Assembly: GCF_003397585.1 (NCBI RefSeq)
Contig: NZ_QJUV01000002.1
Coordinates: forward strand, 38,837 to 102,836
From: Gardnerella piotii
GTDB lineage: Bacteria; Actinomycetota; Actinomycetes; Actinomycetales; Bifidobacteriaceae
DNA: 64,000 nucleotides
Direction of reading: 5' to 3'
In this document: piece by piece, positions 19,400 to 27,607 of the stretch
Layout: each line of letters opens with the position of its first letter
How positions within the stretch are numbered: the stretch's first letter is position 1
The notes under the pieces: model-generated
The model's input: the letters and a program-made list of their open reading frames with translations, nothing else
Databases searched by the model: none
What the model was told of the DNA's origin: nothing
Made by a program: the position numbers and the translations under genes

Positions 19400-19521
19400 A
19401 TGTCGTTCGCGCGGTCTAAGCGCGCGAACGTCTTCGCCGCGCAGAAGCAGTGCTTCTGCCTTGAGCGGCTCAGCGCTCCGAATTACCTTTTCGCGCTACG
19501 CTCTAAGCGAAAAGGCAGGTC
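19400..19521 (-). repeat. R2 mosaic stem-loop repeat (left copy flanking the ORF6N gene)
   Basis: The locus contains the palindromes GCAGAAGCAGTGCTTCTGC and CGTTCGCGCGGTCTAAGCGC, plus the constant block CGTCTTCGCCGCGC. Bases 19429-19487 are an inverted copy of 20693-20751, with 57 of 59 positions identical. The direct repeat AAAGGCAGGTC marks both borders (19389-19399 and 19511-19521). The last codons of the ORF6N gene lie inside it. Confidence 0.8.
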
Positions 19522-20456
19522 GGAGCGCCACAAAGATAAACAGCCTCATCGTCTGTTCCATAATCTATAGCCACATACCTATCGTGATACTTTCTGCAAG
19601 CAGTCTTAAACTTCAAATCAACACTAGGATAATCGCTTACAAAATCATGCAACATACTTTCCGTAAGCATATTCTTGTTCCTAGCATTATCACTAAAAAC
19701 TACAATTTCAACCCCTTCACTGGCAAACCGCAATAGCTCCAACGTTTTAAGACCAATATAATTATCTACAACATAAATGCTTTTCTTAGCCGACTTATAT
19801 ATTTTGCAATATGCAAGATCCGCTTCTATTTTATTGCCGTCCATAAGAAGAAAATGTTTATACGTATTTGGATTAATAAAATTATCCATTACCTTATTAA
19901 AATCTTCCTTCGTTGCCATTTGAGATTTTATTTCCGCTATGTCTTTAGTATTCCGGCTTGTTTGAATCGCAAGCTTAGCTAATTCATTCTCGCCAATAAA
20001 ATCCTTATTTTCAACAATATAATCCTTCATTTGCTTAAAGGTTCTAATAAGAGCTTTCGACTGCATTGTGGCAAGTTCGCCTCTTAGCACAGTCATAAGC
20101 ATATAAATACCCTGCTCCGTAAAAGCATAAGGCAAATATCTAGAGCCGCCCCAACTTGAGGTGAAATTTTTGCACCTCAAGTTTTTGAACTCATCAGCAG
20201 TTAGCTGAAACATAAAATCTTCTCCCTCAAACTTCTCAATATTATTTTTAATCTGTCTATTGAAATTTTTCGTTTCATACCCATAGATTTCAGCAAGCTC
20301 AAAATCAAGCATGACTTTTTGATTGCGAATGTTGTAGATTCTCTCTTTTATCGCTTTAGCATCTTTTATCGCTTTAGCAGACTCAATTGTTTTAATCGTT
20401 TTAACAGACGCGTTTTTAGAATTCGCGATCCTTAAATTTTTATTCTGCTCTGCCAT
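19503..20456 (-). CDS. ORF6N/KilA-N-type DNA-binding protein with phospholipase-D-like C-terminal domain, 3' end truncated
   Basis: The start at 20456 is chosen because AGGAGGAG lies just upstream; 317 residues. After a Lys/Ala-rich head comes an ORF6N domain (IYNIRNQKVMLDFELAEIYG, then FNRQIKNNIEKF, SSWGGSRYLPYAFTEQGIYM), as in phage antirepressor-like proteins. The second half resembles a PLD-like domain (KSIYVVDNYIGLKTLELL and the catalytic-type HDRYVAIDYGT). The protein ends CGAPTCLFA; the last six residues are encoded by repeat DNA where relatives, as far as I recall, continue ~35 residues. Such genes are common on prophage and genomic-island debris. Function here unknown; activity may be lost. 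Confidence 0.75.
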   Translation of the reverse strand: MAEQNKNLRIANSKNASVKTIKTIESAKAIKDAKAIKERIYNIRNQKVMLDFELAEIYGYETKNFNRQIKNNIEKFEGEDFMFQLTADEFKNLRCKNFTSSWGGSRYLPYAFTEQGIYMLMTVLRGELATMQSKALIRTFKQMKDYIVENKDFIGENELAKLAIQTSRNTKDIAEIKSQMATKEDFNKVMDNFINPNTYKHFLLMDGNKIEADLAYCKIYKSAKKSIYVVDNYIGLKTLELLRFASEGVEIVVFSDNARNKNMLTESMLHDFVSDYPSVDLKFKTACRKYHDRYVAIDYGTDDEAVYLCGAPTCLFA

Positions 20457-20692
20457 AAGACTCCTCCTAAAAAATGTGCGTAAACCTAGCGCCATGCAAC
20501 AAAAACTACATTTCTAACACAAAACCCATGAATCACAAGCAATCAGGGTTATTCCCCAAAATCAAACACAAGACACATAACATATAACAACTAGCAAAAC
20601 TAGCATGCATCAGCGCATAAATGTCATTTTATAAGATTTTATAGATAAGAAGCAACAAAAAAATAGGTTTTTCATTCCAAAGCGCGCGAGAA

Positions 20693-20785
20693 GGTAATTC
20701 GGAGCGCTGAGCCGCTTAAGGCAGAAGCATTGCTTCTGCGCGGCGAAGACGTTTGCGCGCCGTAACGCGCGAACGGTTGACGCTT
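20693..20785 (+). repeat. R2 mosaic stem-loop repeat (right copy flanking the ORF6N gene)
   Basis: GGTAATTCGGAGCGCTGAGC, the palindrome GCAGAAGCATTGCTTCTGC and GCGGCGAAGACG make an inverted copy of 19429-19487 with two mismatches, one of them in the hairpin loop. Similarity continues through a second palindrome around GCGCG...CGCGAACG. The R1 unit begins directly after it. Confidence 0.8.
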
Positions 20786-20825
20786 TTTGTACCATTTTTG
20801 ACCTAAATCACGTACAAACTCGGGA
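20779..20825 (+). repeat. R1 palindromic repeat, locus D (one unit)
   Basis: A single diverged unit, TTTTTGTACCATTTTTGACC then TAAATCACGTACAAACTCGGG, abutting the R2 copy. The remaining 200 bases to the poly-G promoter are AT-rich with nothing recognisable. Confidence 0.8.
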
Positions 20826-21026
20826 AAATTAACTGCGCTATTGTTGAACGACACGCGCGGAAATCTTTCCTTAAAAAAACCTGGGAAAATTCTTCAAAAA
20901 CCTTGAAATGCGCATTTTTACGGTTTGAGCGTTGTTTATCTACAAATTTTACGGCGAGTGTGGCCTAATTGTGAATTAGTTTGCGTATAACATCATTTTT
21001 TTCGGTTTAGCACGTGTGGCTGGTGC

Positions 21027-21056
21027 TTGACTTTTTCAAACGGGGGGGGGTATGTT
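21027..21056 (+). promoter_or_regulatory. Candidate phase-variable promoter with poly-G(9) spacer
   Basis: TTGACT (21027-21032) and TATGTT (21051-21056) are separated by 18 nt, half of which is a run of nine G (21042-21050) touching the -10 box. The 18-nt spacing is near optimal, so this copy is predicted active. Adding or losing one or two G by slipped-strand replication would alter promoter strength, as in known bacterial phase-variable promoters. It drives the surface gene starting at 21179. Same layout as 1787-1821. Confidence 0.65.
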
Positions 21057-21178
21057 AATAGCAACATCACACGGTGGATAACCGTTGGTGAAAATGCGCG
21101 AACGCGCGTTTTATATTTTCCTCGCCGCATTGCGAGTTGTTCGCTTTGCGAGTGGTGGAGAAGAAGAAAGGAAATAAA

Positions 21179-22369
21179 ATGATGAATAAGAAGGCTATCG
21201 CCGCTTTCGCCGCTGGCGCAACTTTGCTTGCCGGCTTTGCAATGGCAACCCCAGCATTCGCTGCTGATAAGACTGAAGCTCCTAAGAAGGAAGCTGAAAA
21301 GGAAATGTCTGGCCTTGAAAAGGCTCAGGATGCTGTTAATAAGGCTCAGGCTGCTCTTGATAAAGCTAACACAGATAAGGCTGCTAAGGATAAGGCTGCT
21401 AAGGATGCTTCCGATGCTTGGACTGCAGCTAAGAATGCTGGTGCTCCAAAGGGCGCTAAGGAAGATCAAACAACCCATGTATATGCTAAGGATGACACTG
21501 TTGCTTTGACAACAGAAGAGGGAAACACTCTTCAGAAGTTCTTGGATAAGCAGACTGCCGTTAAGACTACAGCTGATGCTGCTGCTAAGGCTGATGAGGC
21601 TGTTAAGACCGCTGATGCTAACTTGAAGGCTGCTCAGACCGCTCTTGTCAACTACAAGGATCCAGTCAAGCCAGCTGACCCATCTGAGTCCACTCTTAAG
21701 GCTGCTTTGGTAAAGACCAGCGCTGATTTCGACGAAGCTAACGGCAAGCTCGAGAAGGCCTACACCAAGTTCGATGCTGCATACTCTGATGTAAAGGCTG
21801 CTCAAGCCAAGCTTGATAGCGCAAATGCTGCTCTTGCAAGCTTCAAGACTGCTCATGACGAGTATACCAAAGCAGATAAGGTTGAGTTGGCTCGACTTGG
21901 TAAGGCTGTTAAGGACGCTACTGAAGAAGTAAACGACGCTACTAAGGCTTACAACAAGGCTAAGGACGAGCTTGGAAAGGCATTTACCGCTGCTCACAAT
22001 GCTTGGTCTGCTTACAAGACTGCATTCAAGGCTGCTAAGGATAAGAATGCTGCTTTGGTTGCTGGCTATGCTTTGCCAGATGACTTAGAGCCACTTGCTG
22101 CTAACTACCAGCCAGGCGTTGCCCACGTTACACCAGGCGCTGCTGGCCACACTGCCCCAGGTGCTGTAAAGCCAGGTGCTCAGCCAGGTAAGGCTGGCGC
22201 TGCTAATGGTGCTGCCGCTGCTGGTGCTAAGGCTGAGGTTGAGAACAAGAAGGACAGGGACAAGCGCGGTAACACCCACACTGGTACTGGTGTTGGCGTA
22301 ACTTTGACCGCTTTGGCTGCCACTATGCTTGCTGGCATGGGTGCTGCTGTTCGCAAGGCTCGTCACTAA
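21179..22369 (+). CDS. Secreted Lys/Ala-rich coiled-coil surface protein with C-terminal anchor-like signal
   Basis: The start is the first of two adjacent ATGs, after AAGAAAGGAA; 396 residues. The signal peptide reads MMNKKAIAAFAAGATLLAGF... with probable cleavage after TPAFA. Residues ~45-290 are long heptad-rich helices (ALDKANTDKAAKDKAAKDA; VKAAQAKLDSANAAL) interrupted by Pro-rich breaks. A Pro/Gly/His linker follows (PGVAHVTPGAAGHTAPGA), then RGNTHTGTG, a hydrophobic helix and a basic RKARH end. This is sortase-substrate architecture without LPXTG, resembling the end of the large FIVAR protein (RGN...TG). Likely a rod-like surface or wall protein; partner unknown. Controlled by the poly-G promoter upstream. 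Confidence 0.8.
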   Translation: MMNKKAIAAFAAGATLLAGFAMATPAFAADKTEAPKKEAEKEMSGLEKAQDAVNKAQAALDKANTDKAAKDKAAKDASDAWTAAKNAGAPKGAKEDQTTHVYAKDDTVALTTEEGNTLQKFLDKQTAVKTTADAAAKADEAVKTADANLKAAQTALVNYKDPVKPADPSESTLKAALVKTSADFDEANGKLEKAYTKFDAAYSDVKAAQAKLDSANAALASFKTAHDEYTKADKVELARLGKAVKDATEEVNDATKAYNKAKDELGKAFTAAHNAWSAYKTAFKAAKDKNAALVAGYALPDDLEPLAANYQPGVAHVTPGAAGHTAPGAVKPGAQPGKAGAANGAAAAGAKAEVENKKDRDKRGNTHTGTGVGVTLTALAATMLAGMGAAVRKARH

Positions 22370-22676
22370 GCTAAAAGTGTAAAAACTAAATTTGTCTAGC
22401 TGCGTAGTTTAAGCATTGCGATTGATGCGCTTAGTAGTAATTATTAATTGCATTATTAATCGCGTTGCTAATTGCGCAGCTAGATAAATACCCTCGGCTC
22501 GAAATTTAAGAGCGTTTATACTTGCGCTCAACGGTTGGTAAGGGGTTTTGTAGGGAAGCGCCTTGCTGATATGCCAATTGCGTGCTTACTAATTGCTTAA
22601 ACTCTGATTTGCTATTAATTTTCTTTCTTCTTGGAGTTTTAGCGTTAGATAGTGTGTTTTAGGTGTTGAGCGTGTT

Positions 22677-22726
22677 GCTTTCGGTTTTGTTTGCTACTAG
22701 GGGCATTCAAAGCCGAAAGCTTTTTT
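22677..22726 (+). terminator. Rho-independent terminator
   Basis: The GCTTTCGG / CCGAAAGC stem (22677-22684 with 22713-22720) with a 28-nt loop is followed by six T. It lies ~300 bases after the coiled-coil surface gene and ~70 bases before the CAP-domain gene. Bases 22370-22676 show no gene, only an AT-rich leader-like stretch. Confidence 0.75.
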
Positions 22727-22738
22727 GTTATTTGTCTC

Positions 22739-22790
22739 TGTAGTAAAGGCCTATAGTAAAAGCCTATAGTAAACCCCTATAGTAAAAGAG
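22739..22790 (+). repeat. Short tandem repeat in the 5' leader of the CAP-domain gene
   Basis: Three imperfect tandem copies of a ~15-base unit, CCTATAGTAAAAG, end immediately before the ribosome-binding site and start codon at 22798. The unit contains a CTATAG palindrome. Copy number could change by slippage and alter the distance from promoter to start. Confidence 0.65.
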
Positions 22791-22797
22791 AGAATCC

Positions 22798-24324
22798 ATG
22801 AAAAAGCAAACTCCAAAATCTGCCGAAAAAATGGCTTTCAATTCATTTTCTAACAACTCTTTCAGTTCATTTTCTAAAAAATTCACCGCTGCAACCGTAG
22901 CCGCAATTTTGGCTGGTTCAGCGGTTTCTATGTTTGGAGCTACTGCAAACACCGCTTTTGCTAGCGATGTAACAGTATCTAGCTACGCGCACCCAGCAAC
23001 CAGCTTAGATAGCACCAGCGCAAAAAGCACTGCTAGCGGTCTTTTTGCAAGCGTAATGGATAATGAATCCTTTACGCGTGCTCAGCGCGATGATGCAGCT
23101 AAAGCTCTTGCAATATTGCATGGTTTTACAGAAAAGCCAAACTGGTACGATTCAAAAGTAAAGCTTAATAGCGGCGAAGACTCTCCAGATAACATTACTC
23201 GCTTGAATAATTCAATATCGTATATGCGCGCGATTAACGAGTATCGCAAGAGTCGTGGTCTTAATCCTCTTGGCGTAAGTCTTTATACGACGGCAGTAGC
23301 AATAAATGACGCGTTCTATTCTGCCAATATTTTTGAACACGCAATGCACTATAAGACGTTTGAAAATTTGGCTTGGGGTTCATACGGCGACGGAACCTAC
23401 GACGGCGGCAGCACCACGGATACCATGACTGGTGCAATGAAAATGTGGATTACGGACGAAAAAGCCAAGTATGATGACTTTATAGCTAAGGGTATGTCTG
23501 TTGGCGGAATAAATTCTGGCTATTATAGAGAGTTTGGCCACTACCTAAACTTCATTAATCCAACGCTTACGGCAATGGGTCTTACTAGCGGAAATATTAG
23601 CAACGAGTACGGCACTGTTATATCTTGGGAAGCTGTTCCAGCTAGCTACTTGGAAGGCAATAAGGCGCCATTTACGCTGGACGAGTACCAAAAGCTTATT
23701 AATGCATACATTAATGGGCAGCCTTATGATGTGACGCCAAGCGAGGAGACGCCAAGTGATGTGACGCCAAGTGATGTGACGCCTGCGCCTGCGCCTGTTC
23801 CTTCGGACGTGACGCCTTCGGATGTGACGCCTTCGGATGTTACGCCTGACGTGACTCCTGACGTGACACCTGATGTGACACCTTCGGACTTCGATTTCAC
23901 TCCTTCGTTTGACGTAACGCCGTCTGAGGATACGCCTTCTGACTTCGATTTCACTCCAAGCTTTGATGTGACGCCAAGTGAGGATACTTATACTCCGTCT
24001 GACTTTGACTTCACTCCTTCGTTTGATGTGACGCCAAGTGAGGATACTCCGTCTGATTTCGACTTCTCGCCAAGCTTTGATGTGACGCCAAGTGAGGATA
24101 CTCCTTCTGATTTTGATTTCACTCCAAGCTTTGACGTGACCCCATCTGATGAGACGCCGTCTGACTTCGATTTCACTCCAAACTTTGATGTGACGCCAAG
24201 TGAGGATACTTATACTCCGTCTGACTTTGACTTCTCGCCAAGCTTTGATGAAGCGCCTTCTAGTGATTCTGATTCAAACGTGACGCCAAGTGACTTTACG
24301 TTTGATTACAACTTCGACCTGTAG
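22798..24324 (+). CDS. Secreted CAP-domain protein with Asp/Pro/Phe-rich C-terminal repeats
   Basis: 508 residues. A long Sec signal (Lys-rich and Ser/Asn/Phe-rich n-region, then VAAILAGSAVSMFGATANT and AFA-SD) precedes a CAP (SCP/PR-1-like) domain at about residues 135-300: MRAINEYRKSRGLNPL, IFEHAMHYKTFENLAWG, EFGHYLNFINP. The two His and the Glu/Asn positions of the CAP cavity appear present. From ~310 to the end are repeats of VTPSEDTPSDFDFTPSF, without any LPXTG or membrane helix. The end (NVTPSDFTFDYNFDL) is shared with the next gene. CAP proteins are extracellular; their bacterial role is poorly known. The repetitive DNA invites recombination. Probably co-regulated with its neighbour. 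Confidence 0.82.
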   Translation: MKKQTPKSAEKMAFNSFSNNSFSSFSKKFTAATVAAILAGSAVSMFGATANTAFASDVTVSSYAHPATSLDSTSAKSTASGLFASVMDNESFTRAQRDDAAKALAILHGFTEKPNWYDSKVKLNSGEDSPDNITRLNNSISYMRAINEYRKSRGLNPLGVSLYTTAVAINDAFYSANIFEHAMHYKTFENLAWGSYGDGTYDGGSTTDTMTGAMKMWITDEKAKYDDFIAKGMSVGGINSGYYREFGHYLNFINPTLTAMGLTSGNISNEYGTVISWEAVPASYLEGNKAPFTLDEYQKLINAYINGQPYDVTPSEETPSDVTPSDVTPAPAPVPSDVTPSDVTPSDVTPDVTPDVTPDVTPSDFDFTPSFDVTPSEDTPSDFDFTPSFDVTPSEDTYTPSDFDFTPSFDVTPSEDTPSDFDFSPSFDVTPSEDTPSDFDFTPSFDVTPSDETPSDFDFTPNFDVTPSEDTYTPSDFDFSPSFDEAPSSDSDSNVTPSDFTFDYNFDL

Positions 24325-24331
24325 ACGCTCG

Positions 24332-24506
24332 GCGCTTTGACTGAGCTTGAAATTGCATAACGCATTTCAAGCTCCTTCAAAGCGCTGAGCCACTCAAGGC
24401 AGAAGCACTGCTTCTGCGTGGCGAAGACGTTCGCGCGCTTAGACCGCGCGAACGATGACATGTCTTTTCGCTTAAAGCGTAGCGCTACGGCAGGTCGGAG
24501 CGCAAA
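24332..24506 (+). repeat. R2 mosaic stem-loop repeat after the CAP-domain gene
   Basis: Modules in order: an imperfect long hairpin (GCGCTTTGA 24332-24340, inner perfect stem GAGCTTGAAAT/ATTTCAAGCTC, TCAAAGCGC 24377-24385); GAGCCACTCAAG; the palindrome GGCAGAAGCACTGCTTCTGC; GTGGCGAAGACG; CGCGCGCTTAGACCGCGCG; and GCAGGTCGGAGCGC. The first hairpin may terminate transcription of the CAP gene, although it lacks a T run. Confidence 0.8.
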
Positions 24507-24552
24507 AGCGTCGTCGTATCAAAAATCGTAAGTAAGAAAAAGGAAGAATGTT

Positions 24553-26256
24553 ATGAAAAATAAAACTTTAGTCGCAAAAAAGCTTGCGTTAGTGGTAGCA
24601 GGTCTTTCGATGGCAGCTCCTTGCTTTATTGCGGGCGCGCCTGCGTTTGCTGACTCGTACGCAAGCGTTCAAAGAAGCACGAATGTTAACCTTGCAAAGC
24701 TTTATGGCACAACGGATGGCGTTGGTCTTATCTATAAGCATGGCAATGTGGATAAGAATCCATTGGGAGAGGGAAAGTTTGCATTTCAGCTGTATTACGA
24801 CATGTTAATGGCGTCTAACAATACGCGAATGGCAAGTAAAACTGGCAAGCTTGATGCTGCTAGCGAAAAGCTTCTTAATTCAATAAAAGAGGAAATTAGA
24901 AGATACGAATATCATTTTCATTCTTTTACTAAGGAAGATGGCGAAGATTCGTATTTGCTTGAAAAACACTGGAAGCGTATTGATGCAGCTAAAAGCCAAG
25001 AAGAGTTGAAGAAAGCATACAAAGATCTTGCAGAGGCTATGCGCTTTTCTATTAGGAATTACAGTGCTCATTATGGTTTAAATAATGTTACGAATGGCAT
25101 GCAAAATCCAAAGTCAAATAGTTTTGTAGACCCAACTCCTACAAAATCTAAGTTTGGCAATTATGATCTTTCGTACTTAGATAACTTTTCGCCAGTAGTC
25201 TCTAGAGACGATTCCTATCCGCATGCTCCAGCACCTGCGTCGTTGAGTGACGTTGATCCAAACTTAAAAGGCAACTTAGTCTTAGATAAAAGCATTGGTG
25301 CAGAAGCTGGAATGCCTAGCTATGTTAGGATTAAAACAAGAAGAATATATCCTAACGCAGATATGAACAAGATTATAAGTGATCCTCTTTTGGTTCTATC
25401 TCGCGCATACCTCTATAAGGGCAGTGTAGACGATTTTGGGGATGCGTACGGCGAGAAACCAGTGCTGCTGACTTCGTCAAGTTATAAAGATGACGATATC
25501 CTTATTGCTAAGGACTATTCAGGCGATCCTAATAATGACGATCTGGCCTTTGATGTTTCAATTCCAGAAGGCTGCCACGGCTTATATACGCTTTTGCTTG
25601 TAGGTGAGAACGGAAGGCAGCTTGGATGGACCACAATAAATGTTGATAAAGAGGGCGAGAGCGTTGGAGATATTTCACGTGGCGCCGCGATTGCTGCGTC
25701 TGACGATGAGAGCACGCCTTCTGAGGATACGCCTGAGCCTGAGCTTGTTCCTTCGGACGTGACGCCGTCTGAGGATACTCCTTCTGATTTCGATTTCTCG
25801 CCAAACTTTGATTTCGCGCCTTCTGAGGATGTGATCCCATCTGATTTTGACTTTACGCCAAGCTTCGATGTGACGCCTTCTGAGGATGTGACCCCTTCTG
25901 ATTTTGACTTCACTCCAAACTTTGATGTGACGCCTTCTGAGGATACTTATACTCCTTCTGATTTTGATTTCACTCCAAACTTTGATGTGACGCCGTCTGA
26001 GGATACGCCTTCTGACTTCGATTTCTCGCCAAGCTTCGACGTGACTCCGTCTGAGGATACTTATACTCCTTCGGATTTTGACTTTACGCCAAGCTTCGAT
26101 GTGACGCCAAGTGAGGATACTTATACTCCGTCTGATTTTGATTTCTCGCCAAGCTTTGACGAAGCGCCTTCTAGTGATTCTGATTCAAACGTGATGCCAA
26201 GTGACTTTACGTTTGATTACAACTTCGACGCTGTAGACGCTCGGCGCTTTGACTGA
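24553..26256 (+). CDS. Secreted protein of unknown function sharing the Asp/Pro/Phe-rich repeat tail
   Basis: 567 residues, start after AGGAAG. The signal peptide is MKNKTLVAKKLALVVAGLSM... with cleavage near PAFA-DS. Residues ~35-390 form a unique, mainly helical then beta-rich region (LGEGKFAFQLYYDMLMASNN; VPEGCHGLYTLLLVGENG-like Ig-type end) that I do not recognise. The tail from ~395 repeats VTPSEDTYTPSDFDFTPSFD and ends like the CAP protein. The 3' ends of the two genes are nearly identical DNA continuing past the stop. Here one extra G changes the frame, so the protein runs on to AVDARRFD before TGA. No wall anchor visible. Confidence 0.75.
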   Translation: MKNKTLVAKKLALVVAGLSMAAPCFIAGAPAFADSYASVQRSTNVNLAKLYGTTDGVGLIYKHGNVDKNPLGEGKFAFQLYYDMLMASNNTRMASKTGKLDAASEKLLNSIKEEIRRYEYHFHSFTKEDGEDSYLLEKHWKRIDAAKSQEELKKAYKDLAEAMRFSIRNYSAHYGLNNVTNGMQNPKSNSFVDPTPTKSKFGNYDLSYLDNFSPVVSRDDSYPHAPAPASLSDVDPNLKGNLVLDKSIGAEAGMPSYVRIKTRRIYPNADMNKIISDPLLVLSRAYLYKGSVDDFGDAYGEKPVLLTSSSYKDDDILIAKDYSGDPNNDDLAFDVSIPEGCHGLYTLLLVGENGRQLGWTTINVDKEGESVGDISRGAAIAASDDESTPSEDTPEPELVPSDVTPSEDTPSDFDFSPNFDFAPSEDVIPSDFDFTPSFDVTPSEDVTPSDFDFTPNFDVTPSEDTYTPSDFDFTPNFDVTPSEDTPSDFDFSPSFDVTPSEDTYTPSDFDFTPSFDVTPSEDTYTPSDFDFSPSFDEAPSSDSDSNVMPSDFTFDYNFDAVDARRFD

Positions 26257-26450
26257 GCTTGAAATTGCATAACGCATTTCAAGCTCCTTCAAAGCGCTGA
26301 GCCGCTTAAGCGTAAAGTCCAGTGGACTTTACGCGCGGCGAAGACGTGAGCGCGGCTAATCCGCGCGAGCGACATGACCTGTCTGTGCGCTTAGAGCGTG
26401 CTATTCCTCACGGCTTAATAGTCGTGAGGAATAGCGCTATGGAGCGCGTG
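26244..26450 (+). repeat. R2 mosaic stem-loop repeat with exchanged hairpin modules
   Basis: It begins with the same long hairpin as 24332-24385 (here 26244-26297, overlapping the end of the upstream gene), then GAGCCGCTTAAG. Where the other loci carry GCAGAAGCA-TGCTTCTGC, this one carries CGTAAAGTCCAGTGGACTTT plus ACG; the constant GCGGCGAAGACG then resumes. A further palindrome, CTATTCCTCACGGC with GTGAGGAATAG, follows. It ends just before the PAP2 gene. Confidence 0.8.
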
Positions 26451-26452
26451 GA

Positions 26453-27607
26453 GTGTTGTTTGATAAAATATTGCGTATGGGTCAATTTGAAGGCAGCAAG
26501 ATTATCGGCAGCGCCGACGACAGTGATAATAGCCAGATTATCGGCGATATCCAGCTAACTCAAAACTCTAATAGCAGCAAAGTTAATCAAGATATTAAAG
26601 TCAATCAAGATATTTCTAAGCTCGATCCATTGATGAATCGTCCTAGAATATCAACAATCGTGTTATGCGCTATATTCGCATTGATTTTTGCTGCATCTGC
26701 TAGTGCTGTATGGCTTCTAGCTGTTAGAACACCAATCGGCCAATCGTACGAAGAAATGGTAATCAGCACTTTTGGATATAGTGCCATTCCGCCAACATTC
26801 GCCGCGATTTTAGCGCCGCTTAGAAGTTCAATAATCGTTATAGTTTTATCTGCACTAATTTGCGTTGCGGCATTAATAATATCAATCATAAGAAAACGAT
26901 GGTTGCTGCTTGCACAATGCTGCACAATATTCGTGCTATCGCTTGCTACAGAGCCATTAAAACGCATTCTTCCTAGGCAAATGCTTGTAAACATTGCTAC
27001 TCTTGCAAAAAATTCCGCACCTTCTGGCCACACTCTTTTAATGGCGGCTGCTTGCGCAATACTTGTTTGCGCGGCGTCTCGCGCGTTTAGAGCATGGGCT
27101 GCAGCTGGAGCAGCGTTAATAACGTTTTTGCTGGCTGTGGCACTTATGGGAGGCCGCTGGCATAGGCCTGCAGACGTTGTAATGTCGGTACTAATAGTAG
27201 GCGCAATCTCTTGCGCTGTAATGGCTTTTACGCGCGGTTCTGCAATGGATTTGCCTGGACGCAGAAAGTCGTCTATAAGCGTGCAAATTGTTGGAAGCGC
27301 AATGATTACAATGGGCGTTATTTGCATCGCGTATTTTGCGTACATGTTTTATCAAATCATGCCAGGCATTGAGCTGGGCGCAAAATGGGCGATTGGCGTT
27401 TCGCACGTTTTAACATATTGGGCTGTTGCAGGTGCGTGTAGCCTAACCTTCGGCGTTTTAATGGTTATTAAGCAATGCGCGGCTGCTCCTTTAAGCAGAC
27501 TCGGATTAGTGGGAGCGCCTCCTATTCCTCCTGCTGCACCATCAAAAAGCGATGAGCAAAGTCAGTCTAATGAAAGCGATTTGTTAAAAATGCTATCGTC
27601 TAATTGA
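26453..27607 (+). CDS. PAP2-superfamily membrane phosphatase
   Basis: 384 residues from a GTG at 26453; an internal ATG at 26477 is an alternative, and neither has a strong ribosome site. About 60 hydrophilic residues precede six or more membrane helices. PAP2 active-site motifs are visible: PLKRILPRQ (C1-like), APSGHTLLMAAA (C2, catalytic His) and GGRWHRPADVV (C3, HxxxD with its preceding Arg). Such enzymes remove phosphate from lipid carriers or lipids such as undecaprenyl pyrophosphate or phosphatidylglycerophosphate. The C-terminus adds two helices beyond the core and a hydrophilic tail. The start lies at the edge of an R2 repeat, so its N-terminus may be repeat-derived. Confidence 0.85.
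   Translation: MLFDKILRMGQFEGSKIIGSADDSDNSQIIGDIQLTQNSNSSKVNQDIKVNQDISKLDPLMNRPRISTIVLCAIFALIFAASASAVWLLAVRTPIGQSYEEMVISTFGYSAIPPTFAAILAPLRSSIIVIVLSALICVAALIISIIRKRWLLLAQCCTIFVLSLATEPLKRILPRQMLVNIATLAKNSAPSGHTLLMAAACAILVCAASRAFRAWAAAGAALITFLLAVALMGGRWHRPADVVMSVLIVGAISCAVMAFTRGSAMDLPGRRKSSISVQIVGSAMITMGVICIAYFAYMFYQIMPGIELGAKWAIGVSHVLTYWAVAGACSLTFGVLMVIKQCAAAPLSRLGLVGAPPIPPAAPSKSDEQSQSNESDLLKMLSSN

Noticed and set aside
19503..20456. Prophage at the ORF6N gene
   Set aside because: No integrase, structural or replication phage genes in the neighbourhood; a lone gene between repeats fits island debris or a cassette better.
26322..26558. 78-codon open frame
   Set aside because: Lies in R2 repeat DNA and overlaps the start of the PAP2 gene in another frame.
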